The notes under the pieces were generated by a model, which worked only from the letters and a program-made list of their open reading frames with translations, was not told where the DNA came from and made no database searches. This document shows, piece after piece, positions 1 to 7,037 of a stretch of 23,586 nt of DNA (its first letter is position 1; every line of letters begins with the position of its first letter). Both the position numbers and the translations under genes were made by a program. Source of the DNA: Lachnospiraceae bacterium UBA4316 (lineage in GTDB: Bacteria; Bacillota; Clostridia; Lachnospirales; Lachnospiraceae); NCBI GenBank assembly GCA_002394535.1, contig DGUG01000187.1:1-23586 (forward strand). The letters run 5' to 3'.

Positions 1-393
1 CTTGTTACGCCTTCGTCACAGATCGTTGGAACACAGGCAATATTTAATGTGCTTATGGGCGAGAGATACAAGATGGCTACAGGAGAATTTAAAGATCTCT
101 TAAGAGGTAACTACGGACAGACGGTTAAGCCCATGAGTGAAGAGGTCATTAATAAGGTTATCCCCGGTGAAAAGAGATCTACAGCCCGTTCCGCAGAAGC
201 TACCGGTCACGATAAACCCGAGCTTGAAACTCTTGAAGCAGAGATGAAGCAGTACAAGCAGCAGGATGAGGATGTGCTTTCATACGCATTGTTCCCTCAG
301 GTTGCAGTGGACTTCTTCAAGTATCGTGAGGCTCAGCAGAATAAAGTAGATATGAAGAAGGCTGACACAGAAGCCGGAGCATATCCTGTTTAA
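1..393 (+). CDS. C-terminal part of oxaloacetate decarboxylase alpha / pyruvate carboxylase subunit B-type carboxyltransferase (5' truncated)
   Basis: The gene is open from base 1 in frame 1 and stops with TAA at 391-393, so its start lies outside the window. The visible part opens with VTPSSQIVGTQA, then FNVLMGERYKM, which is the conserved end of the PYC/OADA region that follows the TIM-barrel carboxyltransferase domain. Family members move a carboxyl group between carboxybiotin and pyruvate/oxaloacetate, either in a Na+-pumping decarboxylase complex or in a split pyruvate carboxylase. No biotinyl domain (AMKM-type motif) follows; the protein ends in a charged tail, EAGAYPV. The biotin carrier is therefore presumably a separate gene, probably upstream because an unrelated TetR gene lies downstream. 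Methylmalonyl-CoA or glutaconyl-CoA relatives are less likely but cannot be excluded from the C-terminus alone. Confidence 0.8.
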   Translation, partial: LVTPSSQIVGTQAIFNVLMGERYKMATGEFKDLLRGNYGQTVKPMSEEVINKVIPGEKRSTARSAEATGHDKPELETLEAEMKQYKQQDEDVLSYALFPQVAVDFFKYREAQQNKVDMKKADTEAGAYPV

Positions 394-433
394 GAAATGC
401 TTTGCAAAATATCATAACGTGTGTTACAATAAT

Positions 434-466
434 CGGGCAGTCGTTTTTATGGCTGCCCGTTTTTTT
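434..466 (+). terminator. Rho-independent terminator after the carboxyltransferase gene
   Basis: CGGGCAG at 434-440 pairs perfectly with CTGCCCG at 453-459 across a 12-nt T-rich loop, and a run of seven T follows at 460-466. It sits about 40 bases after the stop codon and points along the plus strand. It separates this gene from the TetR operon. Confidence 0.88.
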
Positions 467-484
467 GTTTATGTCCGAGGGGGA

Positions 485-541
485 TATAATCAAAGGGGTA
501 TGAAGGGGATTTTCGTGCTTAATACTATATATTCAAGAGGG
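485..541 (+). promoter_or_regulatory. Possible promoter and ribosome-binding site of the TetR operon
   Basis: A TATAAT hexamer lies at 485-490, but no good -35 box is seen at the right distance (the spot is T-rich, 462-467). GAGGG at 537-541 is the ribosome-binding site, four bases before the ATG at 546. GGGG-containing stretches surround the -10. An autoregulatory TetR operator would be expected here, but no clear palindrome is visible. Confidence 0.4.
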
Positions 542-545
542 TATT

Positions 546-1094
546 ATGGCCAGAAAAGAACAGATTACCAAGCAGATGATTTTGGACGGAGCATTTGATC
601 TTGTAAGAACACAGGGAATTGAAATGCTTACCGCCAGAAAGCTTGCGGCACACATTTCCTGCAGTACTCAGCCTATTTTCCGTGTATATACGAATATGGA
701 GGAATTATCGGGAGAGGTTTTTGTTAAAGCAAAAGCCTTTTATGAGGAGTTTTGTCTCGCTTACGAACAGACAAACGATACTCCCTTTGTAGACCTTGGT
801 TTATGTTATATTTCTTTTGCAAAAAAAGAACTGAATTTATTTAAATTGCTGTTTCTCACTCCTCATGATGATAACAATACAATGTATGATCTCATTAACG
901 GAGCGGAAAACGGATTCGTGATCAAGCAGCTTCGAAGGATCAAAAATCTTGATATGAATAAGGCCGGAGACATCTTCATGAAGGTTTTCATATTTATGCA
1001 CGGAATGGCCTGTATGGCAATATGCGGAGAACTTGATCTGACTACCGAGGAGATACTCCCCACATTAAAAGAGACTATCGAGGGATTCTTTTAG
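546..1094 (+). CDS. TetR/AcrR-family transcriptional regulator
   Basis: This 182-residue protein has the usual TetR length. The N-terminus (about residues 5-50) forms the helix-turn-helix domain: MILDGAFDLVRTQGIEMLTARKLA is followed by the recognition region CSTQPIFRVYTNMEEL. The rest is a helical ligand/dimer domain with no recognisable specificity. The start is the ATG at 546 behind GAGGG. The stop is only three bases before the next start at 1098, so the regulator appears to head the operon containing the HI0933-like gene, cmk, ispH and rpsA. Such proteins usually repress their own or neighbouring promoters; the ligand cannot be inferred. Finding it in front of a housekeeping string is slightly unusual. 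Confidence 0.9.
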   Translation: MARKEQITKQMILDGAFDLVRTQGIEMLTARKLAAHISCSTQPIFRVYTNMEELSGEVFVKAKAFYEEFCLAYEQTNDTPFVDLGLCYISFAKKELNLFKLLFLTPHDDNNTMYDLINGAENGFVIKQLRRIKNLDMNKAGDIFMKVFIFMHGMACMAICGELDLTTEEILPTLKETIEGFF

Positions 1095-1097
1095 AAT

Positions 1098-2357
1098 ATG
1101 AATGTTTGTGTTGTTGGTGGAGGGCCTGCCGGCATGATGGCTGCCATTAAGGCAGCCGAAAACGGAAATATAGTTACGCTGATCGAACAAAACGAGAAGC
1201 TGGGAAAAAAGCTTTTCCTGACGGGCAAAGGCAGATGCAACATTACCAATGCATGCCCCGTGGAAGAGCTTTTTGACAATATTGTTACCAATCCCAAGTT
1301 TTTATACAGTGCCTTTTACGGTTTCGATAATGGGGCAATCGTTGATTTCTTTAATAACGCGGGACTTAAGACCAAGATTGAGAGAGGGGAACGTGTTTTT
1401 CCGCAAAGTGATCATTCTTCCGATGTGATCAAAGCATTAAAAAAGCAGTTGGAATCTTATGGTGTTGCTATAATGCTCAATACTAAAGTGTTGGATTTTG
1501 CCGTAACCCTTGATTCGTGCGGCGTAAATAAAATATCGAGCGTTATTATACAAAAGGGAGACAGGAAGTCCGAAATACATACGGACAGGCTGGTGCTTGC
1601 TACGGGAGGAGCTTCATATCCGTCAACCGGATCCGACGGCAGAATGCTTGACAAGCTTGCCAAAGCAGGGATCACAGTCAGAAAATGCGAACCATCACTT
1701 GTTCCGTTTGTTTGCAACGACAGGCAAATAACGGATATGCAGGGACTGTCCTTAAAAAATGTTAATCTGTCGGTAACTGTTATGGATAAGCAAAAATACA
1801 GCGGGTTCGGGGAAATGCTGTTTACCCATTTCGGTATTTCGGGCCCCCTTGTTTTGTCTGCTTCATCCTATCTTACCGAAGAGGATTACCGTAAGCAGGC
1901 TGTGGTTCATATTGATCTGAAACCAGCACTTTCGATGGCAGAGCTGGATGCCCGTATATTACGTGATTTTGAAGAGGCCCAAAACAAGAACTTTGAAAAT
2001 GCTCTCGGGAAGCTGCTTCCGTCAAAAATCATAACAGCCGTTATCAATAAGTCCGGTATAGATCCCGCAAAGAAAGTCAATTCCGTCACGAAGCAGGAGA
2101 GAGAAAAGCTGTGCAGGACGCTTAAGGATTTTGAGGTAAAGATCAGCGGGAACAGGGGCTTTTTGGAGGCTATAATAACAAGAGGCGGAGTTGATACGGG
2201 GGATATCAATCCATCAACTATGGAAAGTAAGAAAATAAAAGGATTATATTTTGCCGGAGAGATGATAGATGTTGATGCGCTAACAGGAGGATTCAACCTT
2301 CAGATAGCCTGGTCTACAGGTTACCTTTCCGGAATTTCCTTAAAGGAGGAGAATTAA
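1098..2357 (+). CDS. HI0933/YhiN/BaiN-family FAD-dependent oxidoreductase
   Basis: The 419-residue protein begins with a Rossmann dinucleotide-binding motif, VVGGGPAGMMAA (about 5-16), an acidic residue ending strand two (LIEQNEKLGKK) and the family signature TGKGRCNITNA (about 42-52). Later it has LATGGASYPSTGSDG and, near the C-terminus, GLYFAGEMIDVDALTGGFN, the second FAD-binding segment. Length and motifs match the HI0933-like flavoproteins, annotated in Clostridia as aminoacetone-oxidase-like or BaiN. The true substrate of most members is unknown, and a bile-acid role should not be assumed. The ATG at 1098 begins three bases after the TetR stop, with GAGGG at about 1080-1084 as a distant ribosome-binding site. 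cmk follows one base after its stop, which is a common clostridial arrangement. Confidence 0.9.
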   Translation: MNVCVVGGGPAGMMAAIKAAENGNIVTLIEQNEKLGKKLFLTGKGRCNITNACPVEELFDNIVTNPKFLYSAFYGFDNGAIVDFFNNAGLKTKIERGERVFPQSDHSSDVIKALKKQLESYGVAIMLNTKVLDFAVTLDSCGVNKISSVIIQKGDRKSEIHTDRLVLATGGASYPSTGSDGRMLDKLAKAGITVRKCEPSLVPFVCNDRQITDMQGLSLKNVNLSVTVMDKQKYSGFGEMLFTHFGISGPLVLSASSYLTEEDYRKQAVVHIDLKPALSMAELDARILRDFEEAQNKNFENALGKLLPSKIITAVINKSGIDPAKKVNSVTKQEREKLCRTLKDFEVKISGNRGFLEAIITRGGVDTGDINPSTMESKKIKGLYFAGEMIDVDALTGGFNLQIAWSTGYLSGISLKEEN

Positions 2358-2358
2358 T

Positions 2359-3024
2359 ATGGGTAAGAGTATAGCAATTGACGGCCCCGCGGGAGCCGGA
2401 AAGAGCACGATCGCAAAACTGGTGGCAAAAGAGCTCGGATTTATTTATGTTGATACAGGTGCCATGTACAGGGCAATGGCTTTGTATCTTATAAGACAGG
2501 GAATAGATAGGAACGATACGCTGCAAATAGAAAAAGCATGCGAGGATGCCGATATTTCCATAAGCTATGAAAACGGCAGGCAGGTGGTGCTTCTGTTCGG
2601 TGAAAACGTAAATGATTATCTTCGGACCGAGGAAGTGGGGAATATGGCTTCCATGTCCAGCGTAAATCCGAAGGTGAGGGAGAAACTCGTTGCTTTACAG
2701 CAAAAACTGGCTGCCCAAAAAGATGTGGTGATGGACGGCAGAGATATCGGAACCGTGGTTCTTCCTGACAGTAGGTGCAAGATATATCTTACCGCATCAT
2801 CACAAGTTCGTGCCCAAAGAAGATATGATGAGCTTGCCGAGAAGGGTGAGAAAGCGGATATTTCAAAGATTGAAGCCGATATTATTGAAAGAGATCACAG
2901 GGATATGACCCGTGAACATTCACCTTTGAAGCAGGCAGAAGATGCGGTGCTTATAGACAGTTCGGAATTGACTATCGAAGAAGTAAAGAATGCAATTCTT
3001 GCTGAGGCTAAAAAGAGACTGTGA
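2359..3024 (+). CDS. cmk: Cytidylate kinase (CMP/dCMP kinase)
   Basis: This 221-residue protein phosphorylates CMP and dCMP with ATP in the cytosol, feeding CTP/dCTP synthesis. The P-loop GPAGAGKST is at residues 9-17, followed by FIYVDTGAMYRAMA, the CMP-binding start. MDGRDIGTVVLPD (about 130-142) is the conserved nucleotide-binding/catalytic region, and the lid region ERDHRDMTREHSPL is near residue 180. The length matches short bacterial Cmk. The ATG at 2359 follows GGAGG at 2344-2348. The gene lies one base after the HI0933-like stop and five bases before ispH, so all are probably co-transcribed. Confidence 0.97.
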   Translation: MGKSIAIDGPAGAGKSTIAKLVAKELGFIYVDTGAMYRAMALYLIRQGIDRNDTLQIEKACEDADISISYENGRQVVLLFGENVNDYLRTEEVGNMASMSSVNPKVREKLVALQQKLAAQKDVVMDGRDIGTVVLPDSRCKIYLTASSQVRAQRRYDELAEKGEKADISKIEADIIERDHRDMTREHSPLKQAEDAVLIDSSELTIEEVKNAILAEAKKRL

Positions 3025-3028
3025 GACT

Positions 3029-3886
3029 ATGATAGATATTATTGTTGCAAAATCGGCCGGATTTTGTTTCGGTGTTCAAAGAGCTGTGGATACGGTATAT
3101 TCCGAGATAGAAAAGGGGGAAAAGATATTTACATTCGGCCCTATAATTCATAATGCTGAAGTAGTATCCGACCTTGAAAAAAGAGGAGTTACCGTAGTCG
3201 AGGATCTGGACACGATCAAAGGACTTGATAACGGTACAATAATAATCAGATCCCACGGCGTGTCAAAAGAAATATCGGATGCCCTTAGCAATTCAAAACT
3301 AAAGGTTGTTGATACAACGTGTCCGTTCGTCAAGAAAATACATAACATAGTAGAGAAAGACAGCCGGATGGGAAAACGCATAGTTGTTATCGGCAGCAGA
3401 AATCATCCTGAGGTTATGGGGATTATCGGTTGGTGCGCTCCGGATAATCCGGCCATGGTGATTGAAACAAAAGATGAGGCCAATGATTTTTTGATTGATA
3501 GAAGATGCGATATTACGGTTGTTTCTCAGACTACATTTACACTTGCCAAATTTAAAGAATTAGTTGAAATCTTGCGAAAAAAAGGGTACAATATTAACGT
3601 TGTGAATACGATCTGTAATGCAACCTCCCAAAGGCAGGAAGAGGCGCAAAAGATTGCCTCTGAGGTTGACATGATGATTGTAATAGGAGACAGCAAGAGC
3701 TCCAATACACAAAAGCTATACGAGATCTGCAGTCGTGAATGTAGCAATACATTATACGTACAGACCAAGGATGATTTAGAAACACATCCCTCAAGATCGC
3801 TCCAACGTGTAGGCATTACTGCGGGGGCTTCCACCCCGAAAAAAATTATCGAGGAGGTTCAAAATTATGTCAGAATTAACTTTTGA
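3029..3886 (+). CDS. ispH: 4-hydroxy-3-methylbut-2-enyl diphosphate reductase
   Basis: IspH carries out the last step of the MEP isoprenoid pathway, reducing HMBPP to IPP and DMAPP with an iron-sulfur cluster. The three expected cluster cysteines are present at residues 13 (GFCFGVQRAV), 98 (DTTCPFV) and 196 (NTICNATSQRQ). The substrate-binding histidines lie in GPIIHN (41), RSHG (76) and NHPE (126), and the catalytic glutamate follows in NHPEV. I chose the ATG at 3029, giving 285 residues and the canonical IspH N-terminus; an earlier in-frame ATG at 2990 lies inside cmk and adds 13 non-homologous residues. The 3' end overlaps the S1 gene by 20 bases in another frame. Many Clostridia encode IspH and S1 as one fused protein; here they are separate but translationally coupled. 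Confidence 0.96.
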   Translation: MIDIIVAKSAGFCFGVQRAVDTVYSEIEKGEKIFTFGPIIHNAEVVSDLEKRGVTVVEDLDTIKGLDNGTIIIRSHGVSKEISDALSNSKLKVVDTTCPFVKKIHNIVEKDSRMGKRIVVIGSRNHPEVMGIIGWCAPDNPAMVIETKDEANDFLIDRRCDITVVSQTTFTLAKFKELVEILRKKGYNINVVNTICNATSQRQEEAQKIASEVDMMIVIGDSKSSNTQKLYEICSRECSNTLYVQTKDDLETHPSRSLQRVGITAGASTPKKIIEEVQNYVRINF

Positions 3887-5000
3887 ACAAATGTTAGAAG
3901 AATCTTGCAAAACAATACACAATGGAGAGGTAGTTGAAGGAACTGTTATTGCAGTTAAACCGGATGAGATTATTCTCAATATCGGCTATAAAGCTGACGG
4001 TATAGTTACGCGCAACGAGTATTCAAATACGCCCAATGTGGATCTTACGACCGTTGTAAATATCGGCGATAAAATGGAAACTAAGGTTATCAAAGTAAAT
4101 GACGGTGACGGACAGGTTCTCTTGTCATACAAGCGAGTTGCTTTTGATAAGGGCAACAAGAGGATTGAAGAGGCCTTCGAGAACAAAGAAGTGCTTAAAG
4201 CTACGGTTGCTCAGGTTCTTGACGGGGGATTAAGCGTTCTTGTTGAAGAGTCAAGAGTATTCATTCCTGCCAGCCTTGTTTCGGACGGTTATGAGAAAGA
4301 TCTTTCCAAGTATCTCGGACAGGAAATTGAATTTGTTATTACGGAGTTCAATCCCAGAAAGCGCCGGATCATAGGAGACCGCAAGCAGCTTCTTATGGCA
4401 GAGAGAGAGAAACTCCAGAAAGAACTGTTCGATCATCTCAAAGTCGGAGATGTTATTAATGGTGTTGTTAAGAATGTGACGGATTTTGGTGTATTTATAG
4501 ATCTCGGTGGAGCGGACGGACTGCTGCATATTTCGGAAATGAGCTGGGGACGTGTGGAAAATCCCCGCAAAGTATATAAACCGGGTCAGGAAGTTCGTGT
4601 GTTTGTTAAAGAGATTAACGGTAACAAGATCGCTCTTTCACGCAAGTTTGATGATGAGAATCCGTGGGTTGATGCGGCAAGCAAATTTGCCGTAGGCAAC
4701 GAGGTAACCGGTAAGGTTGCCAGAATGACGGATTTTGGCGCATTTATTGAGCTTGAAGAAGGAATTGACGCGCTCCTTCATGTTTCGCAAATATCAAGAG
4801 ACCACATCGACAAGCCTTCAAATGTTCTTTCTGTCGGACAGGAAGTTACAGCCAAGATCGTTGATTTTGATCTTGACAACAAGAAGATAAGTCTTTCGAT
4901 GAAAGCACTTCTACCGGATGAGCCTGAGGATGAAGCCGAATCGGTTGATATAGAGTCGCCCGCTGGTGAAGAAGAAGTAAAAGAGAATACAGAGGAGTAA
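3867..5000 (+). CDS. rpsA: 30S ribosomal protein S1-like protein with four S1 domains
   Basis: The 377-residue protein carries four OB-fold S1 RNA-binding repeats at about residues 20-92, 107-176, 191-262 and 273-348. Repeats 3 and 4 have the classical TDFGVFIDLGG...GLLHISEMSW and TDFGAFIELEEGIDALLHVSQIS signatures; repeats 1 and 2 are more divergent. A strongly acidic tail follows (about 350-377). It has fewer repeats than the six of proteobacterial S1, as is usual in Firmicutes. The expected role is binding mRNA at the 30S subunit or a related translation or RNA function. The ATG at 3867 has GAGGAGG just upstream, inside the ispH coding region, and the first 20 bases overlap ispH. A general S1-domain RNA-binding protein is the alternative. 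Confidence 0.92.
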   Translation: MSELTFEQMLEESCKTIHNGEVVEGTVIAVKPDEIILNIGYKADGIVTRNEYSNTPNVDLTTVVNIGDKMETKVIKVNDGDGQVLLSYKRVAFDKGNKRIEEAFENKEVLKATVAQVLDGGLSVLVEESRVFIPASLVSDGYEKDLSKYLGQEIEFVITEFNPRKRRIIGDRKQLLMAEREKLQKELFDHLKVGDVINGVVKNVTDFGVFIDLGGADGLLHISEMSWGRVENPRKVYKPGQEVRVFVKEINGNKIALSRKFDDENPWVDAASKFAVGNEVTGKVARMTDFGAFIELEEGIDALLHVSQISRDHIDKPSNVLSVGQEVTAKIVDFDLDNKKISLSMKALLPDEPEDEAESVDIESPAGEEEVKENTEE

Positions 5001-5013
5001 CAAGAGTTAAGTA

Positions 5014-5799
5014 ATGGATTACGAAAAATTTAAAGCAGCTGTTTTTAAGATGACGGGGATTGATCTTAGCGCATATAAGGAAGCCCAAATGAAGCGCAGG
5101 ATTAATACTCTTATTACAAAACATAAGATAAACGGTTATGAGGACTTTGTAAGCGCCCTGAAATCTGACAAAAAGCTATTTGAAGAGTTTGTAAACTATC
5201 TTACAATTAATGTTTCGGAGTTTTACAGGAATCCTGATCAGTGGGAACTTATGGATAAGACGTTTATTCCCGAACTGATCAGTAAATTCGGCAAGAATCT
5301 TAAGATTTGGAGTGCAGCATGTTCCACCGGAGATGAGCCTTATTCTCTTGTAATGGCGCTCTCAAGACATATACCGCTCAATCAGATCAAGATTCATGCA
5401 ACGGACATAGACAAACAAGTAATCGCATCAGCCAAGACAGGTTTGTATGCGGAGAAAAGTCTTGCATCGGTACCTAAGGATCTTAAAGAGAAGTATTTTA
5501 CCAAGATAGGTTCTTCCTATCAGATCAGCAATGAGATCAAGTCCCGTGTTGAGTTCAAGGAGCATAATCTTCTCAAGGATCCGTATGATAAGGGATATCA
5601 TTTTATTATATGCAGAAATGTTCTGATCTATTTTACGGAAGAAGCGAAGGATGTGATCTTTACAAAGTACGGACAGAGCCTTTGTGACGGAGGCATATTC
5701 TTCATAGGAAGCACAGAACAGATAATGAATCACCGTAAGTACGGTTTTGAGAGAAGAAATTCCTTCTATTACGAGAAGAAGAATGATCTCCTTAAATAA
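5014..5799 (+). CDS. cheR: CheR-type protein-glutamate O-methyltransferase
   Basis: CheR methylates glutamates on chemotaxis receptors using S-adenosylmethionine, setting receptor adaptation. The 261-residue protein has the helical CheR N-domain (about 1-75, with NYLTINVSEFYRNP). It then has the SAM site WSAACSTGDEPYS (99-111), the acidic strand HATDIDKQVI (128-137), and the active-site IICRNVLIYF (198-207). Its length is typical of a full-length stand-alone CheR without TPR repeats. No other chemotaxis gene is in the window. It starts 13 bases after rpsA and has only a weak ribosome-binding site (AAGAG/GGAG-like bases around 4994-5005). A hairpin terminator follows at 5842-5871. Confidence 0.94.
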   Translation: MDYEKFKAAVFKMTGIDLSAYKEAQMKRRINTLITKHKINGYEDFVSALKSDKKLFEEFVNYLTINVSEFYRNPDQWELMDKTFIPELISKFGKNLKIWSAACSTGDEPYSLVMALSRHIPLNQIKIHATDIDKQVIASAKTGLYAEKSLASVPKDLKEKYFTKIGSSYQISNEIKSRVEFKEHNLLKDPYDKGYHFIICRNVLIYFTEEAKDVIFTKYGQSLCDGGIFFIGSTEQIMNHRKYGFERRNSFYYEKKNDLLK

Positions 5800-5802
5800 T
5801 TA

Positions 5803-6912
5803 TTATCGGTGTTTCATTGTAAAGAAAACATTAATAAGTTCGCGGCCGAATTGTTCGGCCGCTTCTTTTTTGAAGCTTTCCGGGAATTTAAAATACTTCT
5901 TTTTATCTTTGAAGGAAGTCCGAAGAACTGGTGTGAATATATTTGAGGGCTGCTTTAAGAAACTTCCGGATATATTCTGGTAGCATTTTTCTTTTGTTGC
6001 CCTGACATACCTGTCTTTGGGCAGGGACTGGGCAATTGAACGATGAAGAGCGGTATCTTCTTCGGGAAGATAGCAGTAGTCCTTGTAATTGTCAAAGAAT
6101 ATTTTCATGTTTTCCTTATAGAGGGGGAGGCGGATGGAAATATGCCCTGTCTGAGAGGAGACCTTGACATACATCGTATCGGTTTTGGCAACAAAGGAGC
6201 GGGGGAATGAAAGGGGCGTTGTGAAACCGAATATGACTTCTTCGCATTCGATACCGTTGAAATCATTATATTTGTTTATTCTATAATCTTCGTAGGTAAG
6301 TGGTGCGTCCTTAAAATCCAGATAGTAGAGGATGGGCATAATAAGGTGCATACCGAGAACATCCTCCCTGTTATGAGTTACAAGAAGTTTTAGATCCTCC
6401 GGGTTATTATCCGTTTCGTAGTGCTTATATACCTCTATAAGCTCGCCGCCTCCGAACTTATCTTCACGCTGTATTCCGAGAAAATCCTCGATTGCCTTTT
6501 GACGCATGGAAGAGGGAAAAAGCAGATAACGGAGAGGCTTGCACAGACAATAGACATCAATCTGTTCCATGTTGTCAAAGAGCCTGTCAATTTTATAAGT
6601 GCCTGCCTTGTACTCCAGATACGGTACATCAAATTTTGAGCCGTTAAAATGAATAAGGTGGGTAAAACCTTTTATATGTTCATGGAACATTTTAATGACA
6701 GCAGCTTCTTCCGACCGGTCGTCGGCGAAGAAGAGCCTTGTCATAAAACCGTTGTCACAGTAATAACCGCATCCTATCAGATAAAGGGAGGTCACCTCTT
6801 TTTTCAGACCCGTTGTTTCTATATCAACAAAAAGTGCTTTTTGGGGATCGCAGAACCTTTCGATGGGATAAAGCGGCCTGTATCCCTCATAAAACTTATC
6901 TATTATGTGCAT
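5803..6912 (-). CDS. YprB-like RNase H-fold (DEDD) exonuclease domain protein
   Basis: The 369-residue protein shows the three DEDD exonuclease motifs. Motif I is FVDIETTGL (D30, E32), motif II is HFNGSKFDVPYLE (D95), and motif III is THNREDVLGM (H180, D184). These four acidic residues normally hold two metal ions for 3'-5' cleavage of nucleic acid. Together with length and spacing this fits the ribonuclease H-like YprB family, whose substrate is not well established. The C-terminal half (about 200-369) has no motif I recognise. The ATG at 6912 has a modest AAAGGA site about 12 bases upstream. It converges on cheR with only three bases between stops, and its 3' end contains that operon's terminator. 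Confidence 0.82.
   Translation of the reverse strand: MHIIDKFYEGYRPLYPIERFCDPQKALFVDIETTGLKKEVTSLYLIGCGYYCDNGFMTRLFFADDRSEEAAVIKMFHEHIKGFTHLIHFNGSKFDVPYLEYKAGTYKIDRLFDNMEQIDVYCLCKPLRYLLFPSSMRQKAIEDFLGIQREDKFGGGELIEVYKHYETDNNPEDLKLLVTHNREDVLGMHLIMPILYYLDFKDAPLTYEDYRINKYNDFNGIECEEVIFGFTTPLSFPRSFVAKTDTMYVKVSSQTGHISIRLPLYKENMKIFFDNYKDYCYLPEEDTALHRSIAQSLPKDRYVRATKEKCYQNISGSFLKQPSNIFTPVLRTSFKDKKKYFKFPESFKKEAAEQFGRELINVFFTMKHR
5842..5871 (+). terminator. Rho-independent terminator of the tetR-cheR operon, inside the convergent gene
   Basis: GCGGCCGAA (5842-5850) pairs perfectly with TTCGGCCGC (5854-5862) over a TTG loop, then TTCTTTTTT (5863-5871). This is a strong plus-strand terminator about 43 bases after the cheR stop. 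It lies within the last codons of the minus-strand exonuclease gene, where the palindrome encodes AAEQFGREL. No T-run follows it on the minus strand, so it should not end that gene's own transcript. Confidence 0.88.
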
Positions 6913-7037
6913 ATAGCTAAACTATCCTTTAATTATAATCGGTTAATTGAACGCATACGATAGTATAACCAAAAAACAACAATTAGTATAGTTATTTTGT
7001 GTTATAATATACTCAAAATTATTAAGGAGAACGAGTA
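6913..7037. promoter_or_regulatory. AT-rich divergent promoter region between the exonuclease gene and rnfC
   Basis: For rnfC, an extended -10 (TGTTATAAT) has its TATAAT at 7003-7008, about 30 bases before the ATG; no convincing -35 is visible. AAGGAG just before 7038 is the ribosome-binding site. For the minus-strand gene a TATAAT on the minus strand covers 6937-6932, also without a clear -35. Short AGTATA-containing repeats (around 6962, 6984) could be regulator contacts, but I cannot assign them. Confidence 0.55.

Noticed and set aside
402..430. TTGCAA-N17-TACAAT promoter-like pair just before the terminator at 434-466
   Set aside because: Transcription from it would run straight into the terminator hairpin. 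It is most likely chance similarity in AT-rich intergenic sequence.
3839..3890. ispH-rpsA fusion broken by a frameshift
   Set aside because: Both proteins are complete with normal ends, and S1 has its own strong ribosome-binding site and ATG. A sequencing error cannot be excluded but is not needed.
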